The position numbers and the translations under genes were made by a program. Below, piece by piece: positions 8,203-15,435 of a stretch of DNA of 64,000 nt. This stretch comes from Zoogloea sp041914405 (GTDB lineage Bacteria > Pseudomonadota > Gammaproteobacteria > Burkholderiales > Rhodocyclaceae): positions 1 through 64,000 of the forward strand of contig NZ_JAYSDK010000021.1 in assembly GCF_041914405.1 (NCBI RefSeq), given 5' to 3'. Position 1 is the stretch's first letter, and each line of letters starts with the position of its first letter. The notes under the pieces were generated by a model. That model was not told the DNA's origin, did no database searches, and saw nothing but the letters and a program-made list of their open reading frames with translations.

Positions 8203-9210
8203 TTATTCTTCCAGCAGCAGTTTCTTGAGGCTTTCCGGCACGTTGGTCAGGACCAGCGTGTTGCTGGCCTTGTCGTACTGCACGGCGCCGGAGCGCAGGC
8301 CGCTGCGTTCGAACTCCAGCTTCCAGTCCTCGGCGCTGGCCCGGAAGCGGATCAAGGGCTTCAAGGCCCGCTTGTCCGGCACGAAGCCGCTGGCCAGGTC
8401 GAGGGCTTCGTCCTGCAGCGTTTCGCTGAGCTTCTGCGGCGCGTCGGGGAAGATCTGGCTCGCCACCGACTGCAGGTCGAGGGCCGCGCCGCTCTCGCCC
8501 ATCTCCTCCAGCACCAGGTGGGCACGTTCGAGCAACTCGTCGCGCTCGCGGGTTTCCAGCTGCTGGGTGTCGGCAAAATGGCTCAAAGTCTCGACCAGCT
8601 TCTTGGTCTCCTTGAGGGCGATCACCACGTCGGTGCAGCCGAGGAAGCGCTTGAACCAGCCGGCCAGGTCGCCGCGCCCCTTCAGGAAGGCGATGTAGCG
8701 CTCGGCGCCGTTCTGCCAGGCCGTGATGTCGATGCGCCCGGCCACCTGCAGCGCGCCGAAGTCCAGGTGCGGGCTGTCGTGGATGCTGAGGCCGTCGCCG
8801 ATCACCGTGCCGAGGGTCTCCTGCAGCAGGGCCACGTACAGGCAGTCGGCGCCGAAGATGGTGGCGCGGGCGATCAGCACATAGCCGCCGTCGTCCACCT
8901 TGTCCTCGTCGAGGCGCTGCTGCAGGTGGGTCACCATCTCGCGGGACAGGGTCGCGAAATCCATGCTTCCATCCACCGCGTGCTCGCGCACCAGGCGCGG
9001 CATCGGAAAGGCCCGCTCGTCCTTCTCGAACCAGCCATAGCCCTTGCCCGGCCGCTCGGCGAAGTGCCGGCACAGGCGCTCCATCAGGCGCGCGGCAGGT
9101 TCATCGACGGGGTTGGAAGCCGGCCGCAGCTCGACCGTGGACGCACCTTCGGCGGCCCGGATCAGGCGGTGGATGACGAGGTCGGCAATGGCCTGGGTGG
9201 ACTCGGACAT
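8203..9210 (-). CDS. ndpA: Nucleoid-associated protein NdpA (YejK family)
   Basis: A 335-residue cytosolic protein of the NdpA/YejK family, which associates with the bacterial nucleoid. The family start (IADLVIHRLIRA) and central region (DGGYVLIARATIFGADCLYVALL) are recognisable, and the length is normal. Its molecular function is poorly known; some members bind DNA. ATG 9210 has a ggaggac-like ribosome site a few bases upstream on this strand. The gene converges with the PepSY gene with only 3 bp between the stops. Confidence 0.85.
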   Translation of the reverse strand: MSESTQAIADLVIHRLIRAAEGASTVELRPASNPVDEPAARLMERLCRHFAERPGKGYGWFEKDERAFPMPRLVREHAVDGSMDFATLSREMVTHLQQRLDEDKVDDGGYVLIARATIFGADCLYVALLQETLGTVIGDGLSIHDSPHLDFGALQVAGRIDITAWQNGAERYIAFLKGRGDLAGWFKRFLGCTDVVIALKETKKLVETLSHFADTQQLETRERDELLERAHLVLEEMGESGAALDLQSVASQIFPDAPQKLSETLQDEALDLASGFVPDKRALKPLIRFRASAEDWKLEFERSGLRSGAVQYDKASNTLVLTNVPESLKKLLLEE

Positions 9211-9265
9211 GGAGGACTCCGGAAACAGGGGAGCGAATTCTCTCACGCCGGGCAGAGGATCACGG

Positions 9266-9295
9266 CCCGTGGGGCGAATGAATTCGCCCCACGGG
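9266..9295. repeat. Palindromic repeat copy 1 (single unit)
   Basis: Arms CCCGTGGGGCGAAT and ATTCGCCCCACGGG are exactly complementary around a GA centre. The central GGGCGAATGAATTCGCCC is the core of the family seen at seven other loci in this window. It lies between the start of ndpA and the 3' end of the small Cys-rich gene. Confidence 0.85.
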
Positions 9296-9303
9296 GAAGA
9301 GGC

Positions 9304-9507
9304 TCAGAAACGCATCTTGCGGCGATTGCCGGGCAGCTGGCGCAACTGGTCACGACGCAGCTGGCCGGCGGAAACAGGCTTGGCAGGCGCAGGGCTCTGC
9401 TGTGCGGCCAGTTCCGGCGGGATGTTGGCGCCCACGCCACGCGGACAGAAGCCGGTGGTGGCGCAGGTGCAATTGACGCAGGGCTTCTTGCCGGATGCAA
9501 TATTCAT
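9304..9507 (-). CDS. Small Cys-rich protein, function unknown
   Basis: A 67-residue protein with four cysteines in the N-terminal third (PCVNCTCATTGFCPRG, residues 9-24) followed by a basic, Gln/Arg-rich C-terminus (RRDQLRQLPGNRRKMRF). The spacing CxxCxC...C could bind zinc or an iron-sulfur cluster, but I do not recognise a named family. It lies 15 bp after dgkA on the same strand and is probably co-transcribed. ATG 9507 is preceded by a purine-rich ribosome site (ggaaata). Its existence is supported by the close packing and the ordered Cys motif rather than by known homology. Confidence 0.6.
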   Translation of the reverse strand: MNIASGKKPCVNCTCATTGFCPRGVGANIPPELAAQQSPAPAKPVSAGQLRRDQLRQLPGNRRKMRF

Positions 9508-9522
9508 GAGGGTATTTCCTGC

Positions 9523-9894
9523 TTAGCCGAACAGCACCAGCCCCCACACCGCCAGCACATTCAACAGCGCCACGAAGACCGCCGCGCTGCCGATGTCCTT
9601 GGCGCGCTTGGCCAGGTGGTGATGTTCGAGGGAGATACGGTCCACCGTCGCTTCGAGACCGGAATTGATCAGTTCGACGATGATCACCAGCAGCACGCTG
9701 GCAATCATAAGCGCCTTGCCGATGCCGCTGGCGGGCAGGAACAGAGCCAGCGGGATCAGCACGATAGCCAGCCAGACTTCCTGGCGGAAGGCGTCCTCGT
9801 TGCGGTAGGCCGCGCCGAGCCCGGCCATCGAATAGTGGAAGGCGTTCCACACACGGGTCAGGCCGGTCTTGCCTTTGAAGGGGCTTTCTTCCAT
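9523..9894 (-). CDS. dgkA: Diacylglycerol kinase
   Basis: A 123-residue integral membrane kinase that phosphorylates diacylglycerol to phosphatidate, recycling lipid released during envelope glucan synthesis. The DgkA signature is visible: RVWNAFHYSMAGL at the N-terminus, the catalytic helix with VELINSGLEATVDRI (about 70-84) and KRAKDIGSAAVF. Three membrane helices are apparent. ATG 9894 is chosen over an in-frame TTG 18 bp upstream because it gives the usual family N-terminus. Confidence 0.93.
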   Translation of the reverse strand: MEESPFKGKTGLTRVWNAFHYSMAGLGAAYRNEDAFRQEVWLAIVLIPLALFLPASGIGKALMIASVLLVIIVELINSGLEATVDRISLEHHHLAKRAKDIGSAAVFVALLNVLAVWGLVLFG

Positions 9895-9914
9895 GGCGGG
9901 CAAAATGTCCAAGC

Positions 9915-10712
9915 CTAGCGGCTGCCGGTGACAGGCAGATTATCGAGGCCGGCAATAAAACCACGGACTTCGGCGGCAAAGGCTTCCGGCTCCTCAAAGG
10001 GGGCCATGTGGCCGGCGTCGAGCTCCCGGTACGTGGCCAGCGGCAGACGCTCGGCCATGCGGTGCACCACCTGCGGCGTGGATACGGTGTCGTGCGTACC
10101 GGCCAGCACCAGCGCCGGCATCTCCAGCGTGGACAGGGCCGCCCGCTGGTCGAAACGGACCAGCGCGTGCATCGCCGCCCGATAGCTGTCGGGCGGGATC
10201 TGCGCCATCAGGTCGACCGCGTCATGGACGACCTCGGCCTCGCCACCAGGGCCAACCATCGTCGGAATCACGTCGATGGCCAATTCGCGCATGCTGGCCC
10301 CATCGTCCAGCGGCCCCAGGCGACGGTCGAGGAAGGCCTTCTGCATGGCCCCCGACGCGGCCCCGAAGGCCGGCGTACAGCAGGCCAACACGAGACCGGC
10401 AACCCGTTCCGGAAAGCGCACCGCCGTCTGCAACGCGATCATGCCGCCCATGCTGTGGCCGACCAGCACCGCGCTGTCGAGGCCGGCTGCGTCGAGCAGG
10501 TCCGCCACAGCGCCGGCCAGCGTGTCGAAACTCAAGGGGTCAAGCGGCGCGCTGAAGCCGTAGCCCGGCATGTCCCAGGCCAGGCCACGCCAGCCCGGCG
10601 GTGTCATGCGCGGCAGGATGTCGAGGGCGCCGGCCGCGCCACCGCTGACCCCGTGCAGGAAAAGCAGCCCGCGGGGTCCGCTGCCGGTCTCGATCCAGCG
10701 CGGTGCGTCCAT
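9915..10712 (-). CDS. Alpha/beta hydrolase
   Basis: A 265-residue alpha/beta-fold hydrolase. The oxyanion-hole motif is LFLHGVSGG (17-25), and the nucleophile elbow is VGHSMGG (about 83-89, Ser86). The acidic member probably lies in AGTHDTVS and the His in ELDAGHMAPFE. The organisation resembles enol-lactonase/esterase enzymes, but no substrate is suggested by sequence. It starts 3 bp after the flavin reductase stop, so the two are surely co-transcribed and may act in one catabolic or oxygenase-linked reaction. Confidence 0.82.
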   Translation of the reverse strand: MDAPRWIETGSGPRGLLFLHGVSGGAAGALDILPRMTPPGWRGLAWDMPGYGFSAPLDPLSFDTLAGAVADLLDAAGLDSAVLVGHSMGGMIALQTAVRFPERVAGLVLACCTPAFGAASGAMQKAFLDRRLGPLDDGASMRELAIDVIPTMVGPGGEAEVVHDAVDLMAQIPPDSYRAAMHALVRFDQRAALSTLEMPALVLAGTHDTVSTPQVVHRMAERLPLATYRELDAGHMAPFEEPEAFAAEVRGFIAGLDNLPVTGSR

Positions 10713-10715
10713 GGA

Positions 10716-11207
10716 TCAGGCCAGGCGGCGGTAGGCGCCACCCTGGAAAACCAACGGCGTCTTGTCCGCCTGGCGATCGAAGCGCGCCACTTCGCCGATG
10801 AACACCACGTGATCGCCACCTTCATGGCGGGCGAACTGCCGGCATTCGAACCAGGCCACACAGCCAGGCAGCAGCGGCACCCCGTCCAGGCCCTCGGTAA
10901 AGGGCAGACCCGCGAACTTGTCGTCGCTGCGGCTGGCGAAGCGCTGGGAAATGTCCTGCTGATCATCGGCCAGGATGTTGATCGCGTACACTGCGGCGTT
11001 TTCGAAAATGGGCACGCTCGGCAGGTGCTTCGACAGACTCCACACGACCAGCGGCGGCGTCAGGGACACCGAATTGAAGGAGCTGACGGTGAGGCCGATG
11101 GGTTCGCCACTCGGCGCGCGGGCGGTAATCACCGTCACGCCGGTGGGAAACATGCCCAGCGTGTCGCGAAAGGCGCGTACCGCCGGATCGTTCTTGGGAG
11201 AGGTCAT
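10716..11207 (-). CDS. Flavin reductase family protein
   Basis: A 163-residue FMN-binding split-barrel protein of the flavin reductase (HpaC/RutF-like) family. Such proteins supply reduced flavin to a partner monooxygenase. Typical segments are MFPTGVTVITARAPSGEPIG, LTVSSFNSVSLTPPLVVWSL, and the His-containing RHEGGDHVVFIGEV near the end. No monooxygenase is in the neighbourhood, so the partner is unknown. ATG 11207 is preceded by a ribosome site, and the gene is divergent from mutY across about 100 bp. Confidence 0.88.
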   Translation of the reverse strand: MTSPKNDPAVRAFRDTLGMFPTGVTVITARAPSGEPIGLTVSSFNSVSLTPPLVVWSLSKHLPSVPIFENAAVYAINILADDQQDISQRFASRSDDKFAGLPFTEGLDGVPLLPGCVAWFECRQFARHEGGDHVVFIGEVARFDRQADKTPLVFQGGAYRRLA

Positions 11208-11308
11208 ATGAAATCGGGTTGTCCGCGCGCCGTCACGGCGGGCAGGAATCCAGTTTGGGGGGCTGAAATTATCGCCGCCCGGCGGGTCAGCGTCGAGAGG
11301 TAACGAAA

Positions 11309-12364
11309 TTGAGTACGTTTGCAGAAACCCTGATCGCCTGGCAGCGCCAACACGGTCGCCACGATCTGCCCTGGCAGACCAATGATGCATACCGGGTGTG
11401 GCTATCGGAAATCATGCTGCAGCAGACCCAGGTGGAAACCGTCATCCCCTACTACGCGCGCTTCCTTGAACGCTTCCCGGATCTGCCCAGCCTCGCCGCC
11501 GCACCGGTAGAGGACGTGCTGACCCTGTGGAGCGGCCTCGGCTACTACGCCCGCGCGCGCAACCTGCACAAGTGCGCCCAGGCCCTGATGGCGCGCCACG
11601 GCGGCGTTTTTCCGGCCGATCCGGCCCAACTCGCCGAGCTGCCGGGCATCGGGCGCTCGACAGCGGCGGCGATCAGCGCCTTCGCCTACGGCACGCGGGC
11701 GGCGATCCTCGACGGCAACGTGAAGCGGGTGCTGACCCGCGTCTTCGGCATCGACGGTTTCCCCGGTACCAAGGCCGTGGAAAACCGCCTGTGGGACCTG
11801 GCAGAAAGCCTGCTGCCGGAACGGAACGTGGGCGTTTATACCCAGGCCCAGATGGACCTCGGCGCCACCATCTGCACCCGCGGCCGCCCCGCCTGCGCCC
11901 GCTGCCCGCTGGCGGAACGCTGCGTAGCGCTGCGCGACGGCCGTGTCACCGAGCTGCCGACCCCGCGCCCGCGCAAGGAAAGCCCCCAGCGCAGCAGCCG
12001 CTTTGCCGCCATCCTCGCCAATGGTGCGGTGCTGCTGGAACGCCGACCGCCCAGCGGCATCTGGGGCGGCTTGCTGAGCCTGCCGGAACTGCCCGAAGAC
12101 GCGGATAGCACCGACTGGGTCGCCCGCCACTACGGCCTGGACGTCCGCAAGCGCACGCCGCTGACGCCCTTCCGCCACGTGTTCACCCATTTCACGCTGA
12201 CCCTGCAACCCGAAGCACTCGAGGTCGTACCGCCCGCCCCAGCCGTCACGGAAGGCGGCCGCCTGTGGCAGCCCCTCGACCGCCTTGCCGACGCGGCCCT
12301 GCCGGCGCCGATCCGCAAACTGCTCGAACAACTGGTGCAGGACGACCTGTTCAGCCGACCCTGA
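11309..12364 (+). CDS. mutY: A/G-specific adenine DNA glycosylase MutY
   Basis: A 351-residue glycosylase that removes adenine mispaired with 8-oxoguanine. Visible features are the catalytic Glu in SEIMLQQTQVETVIPYY (about 30-46), the helix-hairpin-helix LPGIGRSTAAAI followed by the catalytic Asp in ILDGNVKRVL, the [4Fe-4S] loop with Cys in CTRGRPACARCPLAERC, and a C-terminal Nudix-like 8-oxoG recognition domain. TTG at 11309 is the likely start: it follows gagaggta, and no ATG or GTG gives the conserved N-terminus. Confidence 0.95.
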   Translation: MSTFAETLIAWQRQHGRHDLPWQTNDAYRVWLSEIMLQQTQVETVIPYYARFLERFPDLPSLAAAPVEDVLTLWSGLGYYARARNLHKCAQALMARHGGVFPADPAQLAELPGIGRSTAAAISAFAYGTRAAILDGNVKRVLTRVFGIDGFPGTKAVENRLWDLAESLLPERNVGVYTQAQMDLGATICTRGRPACARCPLAERCVALRDGRVTELPTPRPRKESPQRSSRFAAILANGAVLLERRPPSGIWGGLLSLPELPEDADSTDWVARHYGLDVRKRTPLTPFRHVFTHFTLTLQPEALEVVPPAPAVTEGGRLWQPLDRLADAALPAPIRKLLEQLVQDDLFSRP

Positions 12365-12429
12365 ACCGGACCAGGCGGTGGGACTGGCCACTGTTGGGGG
12401 GGAACCTCTGGAGCCATCCCACCCCCGCT

Positions 12430-13032
12430 TCAGACGCTGCCGTCGATCAGCTGGTGCTGCTGCAGGTAGGCGTGGATGATCTCAAGCCGGGAGATCGAGT
12501 CGTTCAGTTCGAGCAGGCGCTGGCGAGCCTTCACCGGGATTGGCAGGATCTCGGCCAGACGGTAGCCGACCCAGCTGGCGTCGTCGAAGCGGTGCGGCGG
12601 CGGGAACATCTCATCGCCGGCGTCGGCCACGATGGCCCTCAGCAAAGGCAACAAACCGTGCAGATCGGCCGGTACCGCCGCCACCGGCGGCTCGACAGCC
12701 ACCTCCACATGGGCTGTCTGCAGGCGGTCGGAATGGATGTCCCGCGACACGATGCGGAAACGCTCCCCGCCCCGGCAGGTGATGAACAACAGACCGGGCT
12801 GGGACATGTCCCAGTCGGCAATGCGCGCCACCGTGCCGGTCTCGAACGGCACCGCAGGATTACCGACCTCGCCGCCCTCCTGGATCAGGCACACCCCGAA
12901 AGGTGTCTTGGTACGCATGCAGCGGGCCGCCATGTCCAGGTAGCGGGCCTCGAACAATTTGAGGGACAGCACCCCGTCGGGAAACAGCACCGTATGCAGG
13001 GGGAAGAGAGGAATCTCGACGGTGTCATGCAT
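12430..13032 (-). CDS. LON substrate-binding-domain protein
   Basis: A 200-residue protein made only of the N-terminal LON/PUA-like domain (IPLFPLHTVLFPDGVLSLKLFEARYLDM at 6-33; the rest extends to the C-terminal helix). It lacks the ATPase and protease parts of Lon. Such stand-alone proteins are widespread in proteobacteria and have no established function, though substrate or RNA binding is plausible. ATG 13032 sits 19 bp from a copy of the palindromic repeat that separates it from ubiX. Confidence 0.85.
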   Translation of the reverse strand: MHDTVEIPLFPLHTVLFPDGVLSLKLFEARYLDMAARCMRTKTPFGVCLIQEGGEVGNPAVPFETGTVARIADWDMSQPGLLFITCRGGERFRIVSRDIHSDRLQTAHVEVAVEPPVAAVPADLHGLLPLLRAIVADAGDEMFPPPHRFDDASWVGYRLAEILPIPVKARQRLLELNDSISRLEIIHAYLQQHQLIDGSV

Positions 13033-13050
13033 GGTGTGTCATGTCTCCCC

Positions 13051-13118
13051 GTGGGGGCGAATTCATTCGCCCTTGATCGGTTACGCGGTGATCCGCGGGC
13101 GAATGAGTTCGCCCCTAC
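13051..13118. repeat. Palindromic repeat copy 2 (paired units)
   Basis: Unit GTGGGGGCGAATTCATTC... at 13051-13072 and an inverted unit at 13097-13118 face each other across 24 bp. The second unit carries one change (GAATGAGTTC). Its outer end, CCCCTAC, contains the ubiX stop codon (TAG read on the minus strand at 13115-13117). Confidence 0.88.
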
Positions 13119-13744
13119 GCTTCACTCTCTCCCCAGCGGGGCATCAGTTCGTGAGGCACCGCGAGTTGGTCGAGGATGCGGGCGACGACGAAGTCCACCA
13201 GCTCGTCGACACTCTGCGGCCGGTGATAGAAGCCCGGATTGGCCGGCAGGATCACCACCCCCATGCGCGCGAGGCGCAGCATGTTCTCCAGGTGCAGCTG
13301 CGAAAACGGTGTCTCCCGCGGCACCAGGATCAGCTTGCGCCCTTCCTTGATCGCCACGTCGGCGGCCCGCTCGATGAGGTTGCCGGCCAGGCCCGCGGCA
13401 ATCGACGCCAGCGAACCCATCGTGCACGGACACACGACCATCGCATCCGGCGGATTGGAACCCGAAGCCGGCGGCGCGAACCATTCCTCCCGGCCAAACA
13501 CCCGCAGTTGCCCCGCCGCGGCGCCGAACCGCTCGCTCAGCATCGCTTCCACCTCCGCCGGCCGGCCCGGCAGGCTCAGGTCCATCTCCTGCCGCGCAAC
13601 GATCTGCGCGACTTGGGAATAAAGCAGCCACACCCGGCAACCGGCAGCCAGCAGGCATTCCACCAGGCGCAGCCCGTAGGGCATGCCGGACGCCCCGGTC
13701 AGGGCAACGGCGATGGTCTTGGTTGATGGTACGGACGAGGTCAA
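13115..13744 (-). CDS. ubiX: Flavin prenyltransferase UbiX
   Basis: About 209 residues. UbiX makes prenylated FMN, the cofactor of the decarboxylase UbiD in ubiquinone synthesis. Typical motifs are TIAVALTGASGMPYGLRLVE at the N-terminus, VVCPCTMGSLASIAAGLAGNLIERAADV, and LVPRETPFSQLHLENMLRL. The start is uncertain: no ATG is available, TTG at 13744 gives a normal length, and GTG at 13795 adds 17 residues. UbiD is not in the window. The TAG stop lies in the outer end of a palindromic repeat copy. Confidence 0.9.
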   Translation of the reverse strand: MTSSVPSTKTIAVALTGASGMPYGLRLVECLLAAGCRVWLLYSQVAQIVARQEMDLSLPGRPAEVEAMLSERFGAAAGQLRVFGREEWFAPPASGSNPPDAMVVCPCTMGSLASIAAGLAGNLIERAADVAIKEGRKLILVPRETPFSQLHLENMLRLARMGVVILPANPGFYHRPQSVDELVDFVVARILDQLAVPHELMPRWGESEA

Positions 13745-13837
13745 GGCGGGATCCTGGCAACAAGCGGTTATTACAAAAGACGGCCGGAGCCGCACAAGGT
13801 TCCGGGCAGAAGGCAGGACGGGCGACGCTGTCCGCCC

Positions 13838-15346
13838 TTACTGGCCATGTTTATGCACCGCACCGATGCCCTCATGGGCAATGCCATGGGGTTCGGCCGC
13901 GTAGTGGCCGTGGAGCAGGCGGTCATGCACGTGGATGTCGTGATGGACCCGCTGCTTTACCAGCGAGCCGACAACCATCCCCACAGCGCTGGCCACCAGA
14001 CCAGCCAGCTGGGCCGGCACAAAGGGATCCTCACCGCCGGCCAGATGCACCGCCAGCCACACGCCGATGCCGCAGAAGATGGACACCAGCGCGCCCTGGT
14101 TGGTCGCCCGCCGCCAGTACAGGCCACACAGCAGGGGCACGAAGGCCGACACCAGCGTTATCTGGTAGGCGTTCTCGACCATCTTGAAGATGCTGGCCTT
14201 GGAGTACATCGCGTAGAGCGTCACCAGCACAGTGAAGCTGAAGGTCACCACGCGCATCCAGAACAGCAGCTTGCGGTCGGTGAGATGCGGCAGCGCCGGC
14301 TTGAGGATGTTCTCGGTGAAGGTCACCGACGGCGCCAGCAGGGTCGCTGACGCACAACTCTTGATCGCCGACAGCAACGCACCGAAGAACATGATCTGCG
14401 CGACCAGCGGCGCCCTGGTCAGCACCAGCTCGGGCAGGATCATCTGGGAATCAGAGGAGATCAGGCGCCCCACCATGCCCGGATCGATCAGCGTCGCCGA
14501 GTAGGCCAGGAACATCGGCACGAAGGCGAACACGAAATACAAGCTGCCGCCGAGCACCGAGCCCCACACCGCGATCTTCTCGGACTTGGCCGACTGCACG
14601 CGCTGGAACACGTCCTGCTGCGGGATGGAGCCGAACATCATGGTCACGGCGGCAGCGAGGAAGGCGATCATCTCCTTCGGCTCGGCCGGTGGCAGGAAGG
14701 CGAACTTGCCTTCGTTGAAAGCGTGATTCACCACCGCCCCGACGCCACCTGCCATGCCGCTGACCTCGCCACCGATCCACAGCATGCCGATGACGATGAT
14801 GATCATCTGCAAGAAGTCGGTAACCGCCACCGCCCACATGCCGCCGAACAGCGTGTAGATGAGGATCGTGCCGGAGCCGATCCACATGCCGGCCAGGCGG
14901 CTCACCTCGCCGCCCGACACCACGTTGAAGACCAGCCCGAGGGCGGTGATCTGGGCGCCGACCCAGCCCAGGTAGGAGATCACGATGGCCAGCGTGGTCA
15001 ACACTTCCACCGTGCGGCCATAGCGCCGCTTGTAGAAGTCGCCAATGGTCAGCAAATTCATGCGGTACAGCGGCGCGGCGAAGAACAGGCCGACCAGGAT
15101 CAGGCACATGGACGAGCCGAAGGGGTCGGCAACCACCCCGTGCAGGCCTTCGTTGAGGAAGGTCGCCGGGATACCGAGCACCGTTTCCGAGCCGAACCAG
15201 GTGGCGAACACCGTGGCGGTGACCATGTAAAACGGCAGATGGCGGCCGGCGACGGCGAAGTCCTTGGTGTTGTGGACCCGCGTGGCGGCGATGAGGCCGA
15301 TGGCCACCGAGATCAGCCAGTAGGCGATGACGAACCAGAACAGCAT
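13838..15346 (-). CDS. Sodium:solute symporter with His-rich tail
   Basis: A 502-residue permease of the SSS family with about 13 membrane helices. Family features include the first helix (FWFVIAYWLISVAIGLIAA), ATVFATWFGSETVLGIPATF and the SGMAGGVGAV region. The solute is not deducible. After the last helix comes a cytosolic tail of about 38 residues with ten His (HHDIHVHDRLLHGHY ... HEGIGAVHKHGQ), which is unusual for the family and suggests metal binding or sensing. ATG 15346 is chosen because the frame upstream is a shadow of the GGDEF/EAL gene. Confidence 0.88.
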   Translation of the reverse strand: MLFWFVIAYWLISVAIGLIAATRVHNTKDFAVAGRHLPFYMVTATVFATWFGSETVLGIPATFLNEGLHGVVADPFGSSMCLILVGLFFAAPLYRMNLLTIGDFYKRRYGRTVEVLTTLAIVISYLGWVGAQITALGLVFNVVSGGEVSRLAGMWIGSGTILIYTLFGGMWAVAVTDFLQMIIIVIGMLWIGGEVSGMAGGVGAVVNHAFNEGKFAFLPPAEPKEMIAFLAAAVTMMFGSIPQQDVFQRVQSAKSEKIAVWGSVLGGSLYFVFAFVPMFLAYSATLIDPGMVGRLISSDSQMILPELVLTRAPLVAQIMFFGALLSAIKSCASATLLAPSVTFTENILKPALPHLTDRKLLFWMRVVTFSFTVLVTLYAMYSKASIFKMVENAYQITLVSAFVPLLCGLYWRRATNQGALVSIFCGIGVWLAVHLAGGEDPFVPAQLAGLVASAVGMVVGSLVKQRVHHDIHVHDRLLHGHYAAEPHGIAHEGIGAVHKHGQ

Positions 15347-15435
15347 CGGAAAAAAGGAAAAAGCGTTGGCGAATCCGCGGATTATAGGGACGAGCGGAGT
15401 CCGCGGGGGAGCCAAGAAGGCGTAGCCGCGCCGCC

